A stretch of DNA of 64,000 bases. It comes from Metarhizium brunneum (Eukaryota > Ascomycota > Sordariomycetes > Hypocreales > Clavicipitaceae). Below, one piece after another: positions 43,354 to 54,091 of this stretch. The notes under the pieces were generated by a model. The model was not told the DNA's origin. It did no database searches and saw nothing but the letters and a program-made list of their open reading frames with translations. The DNA is taken from the NCBI RefSeq assembly GCF_013426205.1, contig NC_089427.1:2356001-2420000 (forward strand), written 5' to 3'. How positions within the stretch are numbered: the first letter of the stretch is position 1; the number at the start of each line of letters is the position of its first letter. The position numbers were made by a program, and so were the translations under genes.

Positions 43354-45690
43354 ATGTCCTTCGCCAACCCTCGTCGAAGGGCTCCGGTGAGTCGTTCTGA
43401 TAGGGACAATGAGAGTGGCCTGGCCTTAAAAACAACTATGACCCTCCGTAAGGGTGCCACCTTTCATTCACCCACTTCTCCAGTCTCTTCAGACTTGGAC
43501 GACACCTTTGTTCCACCTCAACTCTCCCGGTCCCAGACTCATCTGGACGACGTCGTCGACGCCAATCGTCGACGCATCGCTCTCACCCTAAGCGACATCG
43601 ACGAGGCTCTCGCAAAGACTGAGAACCTTTCTTTGTCGCCCAACTCCAAGAACAAGACCCTCCGTGATACCAGCCTTCCTGTTCCTCGCGGCTTCCTCGA
43701 CCCTCCTCTTGTCGACCCAGCCATGGCCCACCCCGAGCCTGAGCGCCGGGTCTTGCGCCCTCGCTCAGTACGTCGATCAAAGCAGCAAGCTTCCGACAGC
43801 GGTCTCGGTTCTTCTATTGCCTCTATCAACGAGAAGTGCGAGGCCGCTCAAACATCTGACAAGAAGGACACCAAGACACTGAAGACAGCATCAGCCCTTA
43901 CTGGCTCCGGTGCGTCTTCTACCAAAGGGCTTCTCCCCGCTCTAAGCCAGAAAGCCTTCAACCGCATTCAGGAACACACTCTTGGCCCACTTCTTCAGAA
44001 ACAAACGCTCAAGGATTTCGAGCCTATCGTGCTCGATGTACCTCGAAAAATTCGATCCAAGGAGATTATTTGCCTTCGAGATCTTGAAAAGACCCTGATC
44101 TTTATGGCACCGGTGAGTCAACTTTTAACTGATGACGGCGTTTGGAGTGATACTTATCGGCAATTGCTTTTAAAGGAGACGGCCAAGTCCCCCGCCCTGT
44201 ATCTCGATTTCTGCCTTACCTCGATTCGATGCATTCAAGCAACTGTCGAATATCTCACGGACCGCGAGCAGGTTCGATCAGGAGACCGCCCTTATACTAA
44301 TGGATACTTCATCGACTTAAAGGAACAAATCTACCAGTATGGTAAACAACTCGCCGACGCCAGGGAGAAAGGCGGCTCTGGCGACAATATGGATGTGGAC
44401 AAGTATGTACCGTGCTTCGTAGCGCTAGACCATCCTGCTAACAACAATCCAAGGGAGGATGAGATCAGACTTTACGGGGGTATTGCAGAGAATGGCCGCC
44501 CCGCTGAACTTATTCGAGTGAGAAAAGACGGATCCGCCATTTCCATGGCCACTGGAAAACCGGTAGATCTTGGTGAAACCCCCATCACATTCAAGCGCTC
44601 ACTCTCCGAGCAGCGTGAGGACGAGGAGGAGATCATGCGCTCCATGGCTCGCAGAAAGAAGAATGCCACAGCTGAGGAGCTGGCCCCCAAGAAGTGCCGT
44701 GAGCCCGGCTGCAATAAGGAGTTCAAGCGACCCTGCGACCTGACCAAGCACGAGAAGACGCATTCCCGACCATGGAAATGCCCTATCCCAACTTGCAAGT
44801 ATCACGAGTTTGGCTGGCCTACTGAGAAGGAGATGGATCGCCATGTCAATGATAAACACTCTGATGCGCCTGCCATGTTTGAGTGCTTATTCAAGCCTTG
44901 CCCGTACAAGTCGAAGCGTGAATCAAACTGCAAGCAGCACATGGAGAAGGCACACGGCTGGACCTACGTTCGAACCAAAACCAACGGAAAGAAGCTTTCT
45001 AGCAACCCAGCCAGCTCTGTTCAGCAGACTCCTCCTCTTGGCAGCGTGTCCACCCCGTCCAGCACTCCCACTTACAGCGTCCCTACTCCTCCCCAGGATC
45101 AGGACGCCATGACTTTCCCTACCTACCAGTCGGATGGCGATTGGTTGGCTGCATACGGTATCCAGCCGGAAACTTTAGATGGTATGGACTTGACACTGGA
45201 GCACACCTCTCCATCTTCTGCCACCTCTTATGAGCAGTACCCTCCATACCAAAACGGATCTACCTTCATCCTCAATGATGAGGATATTTATGCTGCGCCG
45301 ATGCAGCTTCCTGCGCAGTTGCAGGTGCTGGACCAGCTATATAACAAGATTCTACCTCAGCAGCTGCCCGTTTACCGGGCTCCTCAACCCTGCCCGCCTC
45401 CGCAGCTGCAGGTTCCGCCTCACTTCTCGCCCTCTGGACAAGAGAATGCGATGCTCTTCACCCCGAACTCACTCCGCGAGGTTGACGAGGGCTTCGACGA
45501 GGTGTTCAATGGAGACGGCTCGGATTTCCAACTGTTTCCTGCCACTTCCACTAACAAGGGCAGCAACTTCCTGCAGCCCTTGTTTGCTGATATTCCCAGC
45601 GCAAATCTCGGGTTCTCCCAGTCCTCGCAGCCTGACTTCTTTAACCAAGCGGATTGGACCAACTTGGGCCTCCAACCTTTCCGGGAATAA
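43354..45690 (+). CDS. ace1: C2H2 zinc-finger regulator ACE1
   Basis: Three exons (43354-44112, 44176-44402, 44454-45690), 740 aa, close to the Trichoderma reesei ACE1 length. The start MSFANPRRRAP, LKTTMTLRKGATFHSPTSP, VLRPRSVRRSK, PIVLDVPRKIRSKEIICLRDLEKTLIFMAP and SPALYLDFCLTSIRCIQATVEYL are as I recall from ACE1. Three C2H2 fingers lie at about 410-432, 438-464 and 473-496, after a basic stretch (MARRKKNATAEE). The Pro/Ser/Gln-rich C-terminus includes YEQYPPYQNGSTFILNDEDIYA. ACE1 is a nuclear repressor of cellulase and xylanase genes in Trichoderma; the role here is inferred. Both introns are multiples of three without stops (63 and 51 nt); the second has a GCTAAC branch site, so I treat both as spliced. 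Confidence 0.88.
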   Translation: MSFANPRRRAPVSRSDRDNESGLALKTTMTLRKGATFHSPTSPVSSDLDDTFVPPQLSRSQTHLDDVVDANRRRIALTLSDIDEALAKTENLSLSPNSKNKTLRDTSLPVPRGFLDPPLVDPAMAHPEPERRVLRPRSVRRSKQQASDSGLGSSIASINEKCEAAQTSDKKDTKTLKTASALTGSGASSTKGLLPALSQKAFNRIQEHTLGPLLQKQTLKDFEPIVLDVPRKIRSKEIICLRDLEKTLIFMAPVSQLLTDDGVWSDTYRQLLLKETAKSPALYLDFCLTSIRCIQATVEYLTDREQVRSGDRPYTNGYFIDLKEQIYQYGKQLADAREKGGSGDNMDVDKYVPCFVALDHPANNNPREDEIRLYGGIAENGRPAELIRVRKDGSAISMATGKPVDLGETPITFKRSLSEQREDEEEIMRSMARRKKNATAEELAPKKCREPGCNKEFKRPCDLTKHEKTHSRPWKCPIPTCKYHEFGWPTEKEMDRHVNDKHSDAPAMFECLFKPCPYKSKRESNCKQHMEKAHGWTYVRTKTNGKKLSSNPASSVQQTPPLGSVSTPSSTPTYSVPTPPQDQDAMTFPTYQSDGDWLAAYGIQPETLDGMDLTLEHTSPSSATSYEQYPPYQNGSTFILNDEDIYAAPMQLPAQLQVLDQLYNKILPQQLPVYRAPQPCPPPQLQVPPHFSPSGQENAMLFTPNSLREVDEGFDEVFNGDGSDFQLFPATSTNKGSNFLQPLFADIPSANLGFSQSSQPDFFNQADWTNLGLQPFRE

Positions 45691-46569
45691 CTAACTGCCG
45701 GAGATATAGACCATGGTTGGCTTCACAGCCATCACTCACACAATACAACACTGTGCTCTCCTGCGAACACAAGTCAGTTTTTTCACTTACGAATTTTATG
45801 AAGATGGGATGGAATCGGGATAGCGAAAATCATTCGCTCATGTAATGTACCAAGATACTTGTCGTACTGTTTGCCACTTTGTGCTTGTTGATAGGCACCT
45901 GAAAACGTTAGGATGAAGGTTCACGGGACCCGTTGTATTGAAGCGTTGCGTCTCCCTTGGGTATTAATGTTGAAGACGATCATAGGGATGGATTTTTATC
46001 GACATAGATTTCGCCTTTTCCGACGAGAATGGAATATAGAAAGATTGTCCACCCTGAAACTGATTCCATACCGTGTATTCTGTGACTCGAGCTCGTTTGT
46101 GTCTTGACTATTGTGAGCACTTTGAAGCATCCAGTCTGTACGGAGTAGGCCAGAGGTGACCTCAACGATCCCCGTGGTTGCAAGCTACCCAACATAAGGG
46201 CGGATGACATTGCGTCTTCTTTCCTTTGGTTAAGTCCGTGTGCGTTACTTTTATCTGGCCTGGTTTCTCTATGGTGGTATTAAAATATGTATTGTTTGGT
46301 GCAGAATGCCGATCTGGTGCCTGTTGGTAATCTGTTATCATGGTGATGTCTGATATAAGGGCACCATACTCCATAATCACAGACAAATTTAACTGCCCAA
46401 CAGAAAAGAAAAAGGCAACAACACTACTAGCTGGCTTGACAGGAGAGAAGATGACTACAGCCCATGGCCAATAAACTTGATGCTTTGCCTGGAAGCCGAA
46501 GTATTAAAAAAAAAGAAGAAGAAAAACAAAGGCCGTGTTGTACAACAAAAAGATTGGTAGATCTTGAAC
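45691..46569. other. Intergenic between ace1 and tRNA-Glu
   Basis: No gene seen. A TACGGAGTA word is at 46139-46147. Confidence 0.55.
46547..46551 (-). terminator. Pol III terminator of tRNA-Glu
   Basis: A run of five T on the minus strand, starting 19 nt past the tRNA 3' end. A longer T run follows at 46506-46514. Confidence 0.6.
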
Positions 46570-46641
46570 CTCCGGTACAGGGAATCGAACCCTGGGCTGC
46601 TCGGTGAGAGCGAGCGATGTTAGCCACTACACCATACCGGA
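46570..46641 (-). tRNA. tRNA-Glu (anticodon CTC)
   Basis: 72 nt, no intron. The acceptor arms TCCGGTA and TACCGGA pair fully, with discriminator G. The D arm contains the A box TGGTGTAGTGGCTAACA. The anticodon stem GCTCG/CGAGC encloses the loop CTCTCAC with anticodon CTC (reads GAG). The T arm CAGGG-TTCGATT-CCCTG carries the B box. All arms pair, so it should be functional. Confidence 0.95.
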
Positions 46642-47225
46642 TATTTGATTGGTTACCGGAGCTCTTATTGTCATATAATAAGAATTAGGCAAAAAAAAGT
46701 TACGGATTTAATCTACTACCCTGTTAGCTTTTACATTATTTCGCTCTGTAGTCAAATAAAATTACAAGCATAATACGAGTATAGTATAAGCGTAGAATTT
46801 AAAATAATTTTAGGCTATACTAGGCTAATAATAATAAAAGACTAAAAAAATAGACCGTATATACACGCATTGTGACGCGTTAGACGTACCAGCGCAATTA
46901 GTGCAGCGCCGCGGCCCGCTAGCCAAGGCCATCTCGCGATAGCCTCAGCCACCGTGATCATGGAAGCAAACTGACTTTGTGATAGAATGCTCCCTAATTG
47001 CCATTCATAATTCTAAATAAGCCTTTTAATTTCTAGTTTTTCTGGATTATAAATACCAACATTTGGCGCTTAAATCACGAAAGATTGCGATACATGGTCC
47101 GTTGCCTTGTCATAGCTTCCATTCACACCAAGTGCGTCTGGTCGTCCGCCACCATCTCCGACTTCTCTGATGGACATGATTCCATCAAAGGTAAAAGACG
47201 CGTGTTCGTGGCCTCCGGCACCCAA
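46642..47225. other. AT-rich island beside tRNA-Glu
   Basis: From about 46650 to 47080 the base composition drops sharply to A/T, with frequent TA steps and words such as TAATAATAATAAAAG. No open frame survives. This looks like a decayed repeat altered by RIP, inserted next to the tRNA, but I cannot name a parent element. Confidence 0.5.
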
Positions 47226-48039
47226 TTACGCGCCCGGAACAGGCTTGGGATTCTTGAGGAACCCCTTGCTCGCAGCCTCTTGAATACCGCGGAACCAAAT
47301 CTTGGCCATCTTGTTGTAGCCCGCATCGTTGGGGTGTGTGGCATCCGCCAAGTCGGCCTTTTGAGGACCGTCGGCGGCGTGCATGTCCACCAGGACGATT
47401 CTCTTCTTCTGGGCGGCCTTTTGCCTGGCAACCTCCTTGATTTGCGCATTCACCTTTTCCACGCGGGCCTCAACCACGGGGTAGAGGTTGATGAGGAGCG
47501 TGGACAGGATGATGGTGGAGTCTGGGGATGCCCTCCAAAGATACTCGAGCAGGTCGTCTGTTCGGCGTCCGGCGCCGTCGAGTTGGAAATTTCGACCGCA
47601 GTCGTTGGTGCCGGCGTTGACGGTGAAGACGTTGGGGAGACGGCTGGGCACGGCGGCCTCGGCCTTGGACTGGACCTCGTCGATGAGGAAGCCCGGCCAG
47701 CCCTCGACGTCGTTGTCCTTCATGGAGCCGTGCTTGCGGGACCCGACCATGTTGACGGTGTAGCCGCTGTCGGTGAGGAGTTTGTGCAGGTCGTTGCGGT
47801 AGCCGTTGCCGGTGGAGGAGCCTTGGCCGTAGGTGATGGATGCACCGAGGGGCATGATACGCAGGGGATCCTTGGCGGCGTCTGTCTCTGGCATTGAAGC
47901 TGATGATGATTGAGCTGGAGGGGGAGACTTTGTTAGTGGTGGTGTTCGGAGTGGTGTGCGAGGTGGGTGGTCTACCAGTGGTGATGAAGGCCAGGCTTGC
48001 CACAGCCAACAGGCTGAAGGTTTGGAGAAGCGGCGACAT
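47226..48039 (-). CDS. Secreted SGNH/GDSL-type esterase
   Basis: Two exons in gene order (48039-47976, 47914-47226), 250 aa. Exon 1 encodes a signal peptide (MSPLLQTFSLLAVASLAFITTA). Block I is MPLGASITYGQG, with the nucleophile Ser47 in a GASIT rather than GDSIT context. Block III is NAGTNDCGRNF and block V is DATHPNDAGYNKMAKIW with the catalytic Asp/His. VGSRKHGSMKDNDVEGWPGFLIDEV is typical of fungal secreted SGNH hydrolases of the carbohydrate-esterase or rhamnogalacturonan-acetylesterase-like type. It probably removes acyl groups from plant or fungal polymers outside the cell; the substrate is unproven. Its intron, like those of many secreted fungal enzymes, follows the signal peptide. 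Confidence 0.9.
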
Positions 48040-49171
48040 GTTGGACGGTTTTCTCTCTCTTTTAGTTGGATTCTGTTCGAATTAGATAATCTTGTAAATG
48101 GGTTTCTCAACTTCAGTCCAGTGCCGAGCAGAGGCCATTTATATGCACAGACAACAACATGACGTATATAGCGACACCCTTCTTCATCAGCTAGTGTTTT
48201 CACAGCAGGGATTTGGGGACGATTACGACCAAACATGTATGTACTAAACAGTCCAGTTGTAGAGTTCCCAATTCTAAATTCCAAATCTTGAATGCATGTC
48301 AACGCCCTACGGCACAAGGCTTCGCTTTGAATCGGTTGAGGGAAGAGGATAAGTCGACCTCGCTTCCTTGCGATCCGGCCCAGAAACCATTTTTAACTCC
48401 GTTTCTGACAGGAATGAGACGCTTGTTCTGCACTCGTGCGCCCTGGGTCATAGATACCATGTAAGCTGAGTTTCTCTTGTCGGTTTTGGTATCCGCTCGT
48501 CAGCTTCAGATCGGCGGTAAGCAACAGGGTAGGCGGTGACGTTGTGTGGCAGTGGAGGGTTAAATCATGTCGTCAGACTACTGGATTTGTGCTTTCATTT
48601 GATGGGTTTCATCGGATATAGAGCAATACGAGTCGTACGGAGGGAACGTTGAGATGTCCGAATTCGTAAACGCGAACCTATCTACATACTATGTCTCTGC
48701 TTATCTCGGAGTTGGTTTTTTGTTGGGGGCCGTGACAGGTACTTCGTCGCGCGAGTGGTATATTCCATATTGGTGCCAAACTTGAAAAGTGTTTATCAGA
48801 GTTGCATACGGAGAAGAGACTGGCGAGTAAACATGAAATCATGGAACGGCGCTGACCAGGCCAACATGGCATTGATGCAAGCGTCAGAAAATCAAGATGC
48901 ACAAACTTCTACTTCAACCCTCTGCGACTGCCTCTGGTCACTTTTCTATGGGGCCTGTAAGCACCAGTGACCTCTCAACTGCCCAGGACCAAAAGTAAAA
49001 GTGGGCCCTGGCTAACCAACCTCACTTGAGCTGCCACAAGGGCCCAGTCTTTGGCCGCAAGAAAAACGAATCCATCTTACCGAGTAGTAATACCTCGTGC
49101 CGGCACCACAAAGGGAGACAGAAAAGGTCCCCCCAAAGAGCGTCTCACCTTTGATAGGCGCCGGCTGGAAT
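48040..49171. other. Divergent intergenic region
   Basis: 1.1 kb between the SGNH esterase and the ASNSD1-like gene; no gene or RNA recognised. Confidence 0.55.
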
Positions 49172-51092
49172 ATGTGCGGCATCCATGCCGCCATTTACAC
49201 AGCTGGACAATGTCCCATACCGTCGGCCGCCCTGGAACGTCGTCTCCGCTGTCGTGGCCCTGATTACCTGGGCACTGTCACGACCAACCTGGGCTCAAAT
49301 GATGGTGTATCGCTATCATTCACGTCGACCGTGCTTTGTTTACGGGGGAATCACATAACGAAGCAGCCGCTGGTGGATGAGACGACTGGCTCAGTGCTCT
49401 GCTGGAACGGAGAAGCTTGGAAGATTAGGGGGGAGAAAGTCCACGGCAATGACAGCGAGGCTGTTCTGTCTTTGTTGAGCGTGGCCAGCCGCCGCTCCTT
49501 GGAGGATGATGGAAAAGGCATGCTTGATGCAGTTCGTGAGATTGAAGGCCCATTCGCTTTTATTTATTTTGACAAACCCGCGAAGCGTCTGTACTATGCA
49601 CGAGACCGTTTAGGACGGCGTTCCTTGCTGGTACAGCCCGGAGAGCCGTTTCTTCTGGCAAGCATTTCTGACTCTCTGACATCTGGATGGAGCGAAGTCG
49701 AACCAGACGGGATATACACGTTGCAACTCAGCCATCAGTCTACTGCTCTAGAGGACCTCGTTCTCACCAGACACGACTGGGTTGAGGACAACTCACTAGT
49801 GAGTCTATTCATGATGCAAGCACCGCATCTTCGGCTTCCGTTCCGGCTGCTTACCCCTCGTCCGTTTAGATATCAGGAATCGGCGTCTTCAACGATTCTA
49901 TCCCAGTGGAATCCTCTCGTCTCACCAAGAAGTCCGTTGCTGTAGCCCAACTGCGTCAGCTTCTAACCGAATCTCTGCAGTTGCGAGTGTTGGACGTACC
50001 CACACCACCGAAGGCATCATCCACGGATGCCAGAATTGCGGTCCTGTTCTCCGGAGGGCTGGATTGCACCGTGCTGGCTCGTCTCGCAAGTGACATCTTG
50101 CCGCCGGACCAGCCTATAGACCTGCTTAATGTTGCCTTTGAGAACCCCAGACTTGCAGCCCACAACAAGGGTGCTTCTCAGGACGAACTCTTTGAGTTGT
50201 GTCCGGATCGTATTACAGGAAGGAAGGCGTTTGCGGAACTCCTCGCTGCTTGTCCCCTGCGAAAATGGCGTCTAGTTATTGTAGGTCTTGATCTGTCGTG
50301 GCCCAGGTTAGCCCTCAGCTCTTCTCTTCCACTGACAATGTTGCAGGTAAACGTGCCATTCTCGCTGGCCACAGAACATCGTTCCGAAGTGATTGAATTA
50401 ATGCACCCCCACAACACGGAGATGGACCTCTCCATCGCCTACGCGCTTTACTTTGCCGCAAGGGGCGCCGGACTCGGTCAAACCAGCCTGGATTCGCAAC
50501 CAGAACCGTATGAAACCACCGCTCGTGTGCTCCTCTCTGGCCTGGGCGCAGACGAACTCTTTGGCGGCTACATCCGGCATGAGACAGCATTCAACCTCCA
50601 CGGCTACACTGGCCTTATCGACGAGCTCAGACTCGACGTAAGCCGTCTGGGGAAAAGAAACCTCGGACGAGACGACAGGGTCATGGCCACCTGGGAGCGA
50701 GAAGTGCGCTTCCCCTACCTTGACGAAACTTTTGTAAAATGGGCCATCGAGCTCCCTGTCTCCCATAAATGTGGGTTTACCAACGATGACATGGACGACA
50801 GCCGCCACGGGATGCTTGAGCCAGGCAAGCGAGTGCTGCGCTTGCTAGCTGAAGAGATGGGTATGAGCGTCGTGGCAAGGGAGAAAAAACGTGCTGTAAG
50901 TGTTGGGTCTTTGAATGTTTCTGGTTGTAGAATACGACACCCCACGGTGCTAAAATTAGCCTGCCCGTCAAATCCCATGCGGCGATCACGGAGCAGAAAA
51001 AGTCCTAACGCGGTGCACAGATCCAATTTGGTGCTAGAACAGCCAAGATGCAAAGCGGCAAGGTCAAGGGGACGACTCTGATATCACCGTGA
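49172..51092 (+). CDS. Asparagine synthetase domain-containing protein (ASNSD1-like)
   Basis: Four exons (49172-49798, 49870-50280, 50347-50895, 51021-51092), 552 aa. The N-terminal class II glutamine amidotransferase domain starts MCGIHAAIY with Cys2 as nucleophile, followed by RRLRCRGPDYLGT, LRGNHITKQPLVDETTGSVLCWNGEAW and EGPFAFIYFDKPAKRLYYARDRLGRRSLL. The C-terminal synthetase-like domain has the ATP pyrophosphatase loop VLFSGGLDCTVLA (residues 270-272 SGG) and LLSGLGADELFGGYIRHE. This order and the LRG and NGE blocks fit ASNSD1 and yeast YML096W rather than true asparagine synthetase. The reaction is uncharacterised. The upstream frame has no stop before the Met, but Cys2 must be N-terminal, which fixes the start. 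The last exon is short and its border is less certain. Confidence 0.9.
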
Positions 51093-51628
51093 TGCAGGAT
51101 ATTTGCTCGCCTCACTGTACATTTAAGAATCTGTCTGCGTACGACATGTACAGCACTGTTGGACTCTTGGACACTATTCACTGGACTGCCTATTTTCAGG
51201 GTGCTCCATACCTAGTCTTGCTAGGATTTACGTGCGGTGATGCGGCAGTGATGACAACAAACAGATACTTCTGAGCCATTGTCGTTGCTTTTGGGGGATG
51301 ACTCGTCTTTCCCGACCATGAACAGTAGTTGTGTGTTTTGCCCAGGGCGTAACCCCTCTGTTCTTGGGGAATCGTGTCCGTCTCTTTACGACCATGGCAA
51401 TGACGTCGTAAAGGCAAGTCTGAGCCGCGCATGTACTTGATCTTGCTTACAACTTTTGTTCTGTTACCAATATCAGGCATATCGCCCTGTCTGATGGCGA
51501 GGACGGTGGAGACGTCGAGAAGTCACGTCAGTAATCTGTAAGTGGCCAAGAGTACTATGTAAGTTAACAGGACAGGTAATAAAAGTACGGACAGTGATCT
51601 GTAGATCAACAGAGTAACACTGGCAACG

Positions 51629-51644
51629 TACTCCGTTCGGAGTA
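51629..51644. repeat. Inverted TACTCCG/CGGAGTA pair
   Basis: TACTCCGTTCGGAGTA: two head-to-head motif halves with an imperfect centre. Confidence 0.85.
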
Positions 51645-52902
51645 GTATTTCTGGAAACCGCGATAAGTCAGATGAGACATTTCCCGTAGCGTTCATCAGA
51701 AGAGGCAACAGCCCGCAAACTCAAGGCACCGGACTCTTGCTACGTACTTGGCACCGAGCAATAGTAACAGAAGAGAACTCGGACGAAGGCAAATCGCACT
51801 TGGCACTCTAGCACCGGAACTTCGGCGCCTTGGCTGTGCAACATTCAATAATACCAGTCATATATGGAGCAGTCTGTCGAAAAATTTTCTTGTCCGCGAC
51901 CCAACAAAAAATTTGTTGCAATGTCTTAGTTTGAAGCGCGAGGCAGCGTCATTATGGCACAGCGAAAAAGGGGGATTCCGCCATGACCGGGGATGCACAT
52001 ATTTGACTCTGTTAGCGAAGCTCAGCTTGAGCACCGCTCATTCACTCCCTTGACTTGGTTGGGCAGGGCCCTCGTTAGGAGTCGGCCAACAGTATTCGCG
52101 ACCGGCAAGTAGGTTCCGAAAACGACGTGTATCATTTGCCATGGGATGTCAATCTGTTGGAAAATGAGACTGGGGTTCTGAAGATTGAACCATTGTACAT
52201 ACTTTTTGGAACGTGCCCAATAGTATACTAGGTACTCCGTACTATCGTGACTGTCCCATTTGGTGTCTCACTTTGGCCTCTGAGATGGCGAAATGACGGC
52301 CAAGTAATGGCCCAGCTCGTCCAGCCACACGGGCATGTGCGCGCCAAGAGGCACATTTCCCACCTCAACAGCAAATACTATTGGGCCTGAGGGGCTTGGT
52401 TCTCTGGAAATTTATGAAGTGGATTGACATTTGTGGCGAGCCCGGCGACTTGGTTGATGGGAAGGTTCCCGCAGGCAGACTCGCCGTGGGCGACATTATT
52501 GTCACTCCCACCAGACCTGTTGGTGTTGTGCTTCGTACTCGGCAGATTGCTTCGTGTGATTCGCTGTCCAGACCGTTGGCTAGAGGATCGTCGTCGACGA
52601 ACGAACGAACGACTTCTGGATCATCTCGACACCTTCTTGGAGACCACGTTATTCAGGAACACCGCAACGGTGATTCAGACCACTCTGAGCCTCAATCTAC
52701 CGTACTCCGTAGCTTGCAGGGAGATTTGTGGCTGCATGACCCGGGTAGTATTGTCACATGCGCGATGGGCCGGCAATGAGACGTCTGAATCACCCAAGCC
52801 AGAACGGGCGGCGATGAGATTATGAACTTCATTTTTTTTCTTTTCTGGTAGAACCCGAGAGTGCATGGCTTGACGACCGTCCAGGACACACAGTGTAAAT
52901 AC

Positions 52903-52919
52903 TACTCCGTACTCCGTAC
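52903..52919. repeat. Tandem TACTCCG motif
   Basis: Two direct copies with period 7, followed by TAC. Single copies are at 52233-52241, 52703-52711 and 53030-53038. Confidence 0.85.
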
Positions 52920-53100
52920 CCTCAACCAGCCAGGCCCACGCATAGCCGCCAGTGTCCACTTCTTCCGTCGTGGCTCTTCTCAACACAAGGCGGGACATGG
53001 ATCTACCAACCCCAGCACTTTGTGCCCTGTACTCCGTACAGACGCCCGTTCCCGCTTCTGGGGTATTAGACCGCTGATCTTGGTTTGCGGGTGATACTAG

Positions 53101-53116
53101 TACGGAGTACTCCGTA
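53101..53116. repeat. Perfect 16-bp palindrome of the TACGGAGTA motif
   Basis: TACGGAGTACTCCGTA equals its own reverse complement. Single copies follow at 53377-53385 and 53878-53886. Confidence 0.9.
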
Positions 53117-53722
53117 AGTTGTGTTGGTATCAGAACCGATCTCTCCATCAGAAACTGGCCCTGTCGAACCCCTTAGTACTGTGAGACATTGGGAGTCGAG
53201 GCCTGGGCCACGGGGATCAGTCTTGCTTGACCGATTGACCAAGAACAGGCATTGGGCATGGAGGCAAACTTGCTTTTTTTTTTGTCTTTTCCTGCTGCAA
53301 AAAGGACATGCGTAACATTGTCTCTGAAGCGGGCCATTCAAATTACACAACTCTAGTACTAGCCTCATTGGCAGCGTACGGAGTACAATAGGAGTAGTAC
53401 CAGACGTATTATTTCTCTTGTCTCAGCCTGGCAAATTCGCCTCAAGAATCCAACCTTGTGGTTAGGATGAGAGTGGCTACCGTCTCTGCAGGCCAGCCCA
53501 TGTAGTGGAACTCGTCGTCCGATTTTTGGGTTATCACCCAAAAATTCTCCGTGACTGGCGACAAGACACTCTGAGCTGGGCTTCACGTGGTGATTCAGAG
53601 GCTCTCAAGGTGGATGTGACGCTAGGATGGGAATAGCTGGGACAGTCGATCCGTTAGTAGAAGTTGATATTAGCCTGCTGTCAGATGGCTTCCACCGGCT
53701 GGCTAGTTGAAGTTGCTAGTAG

Positions 53723-53738
53723 TACTCCGTACGGGGTA
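53723..53738. repeat. Near-palindrome TACTCCGTACGGGGTA
   Basis: An inverted pair of the same motif with one base differing from perfect symmetry. Confidence 0.8.
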
Positions 53739-54077
53739 CTCCATATTTTGCTGAAAATCGGGTAGTACGTGGCATCGGGTATGGAGAATGTCAAACCAGG
53801 ATTTCAAGGCCCCGTCATGTCGTGGATCTGCCGCAGCAGAGGTGGCCCAGGTTACTTTACGTCTGGTCAGATTCGCCTACGGAGTACAATAGTGCCCAAG
53901 ACCGCAAAAGCCACAGCCCAGGTGACACTGCTCCATCGGGAGCAAACAGGCGCTTTGAATCTTGTCCCGGCAAACAAGTGCCCCTTTCGCCAAGGTAGCA
54001 CAATTGACAAGGCCTCGAGGACCGGAGTGCCGGGATTGGACCCTGTGTCTGCAAATCCGCCCTGAAAAACAATGGCC

Positions 54078-54091
54078 ACTCCGTACGGAGT
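54078..54091. repeat. Perfect 14-bp palindrome ACTCCGTACGGAGT
   Basis: An inverted pair of the motif joined in the opposite order to that at 53101. A single copy follows at 54149-54157. Confidence 0.9.

Noticed and set aside
42698..43390. A 230-codon open frame on the plus strand overlapping the ace1 start
   Set aside because: It begins without an ATG, has Ser/Cys-rich composition typical of C/T-rich leader sequence, and runs into the ace1 coding region in another frame.
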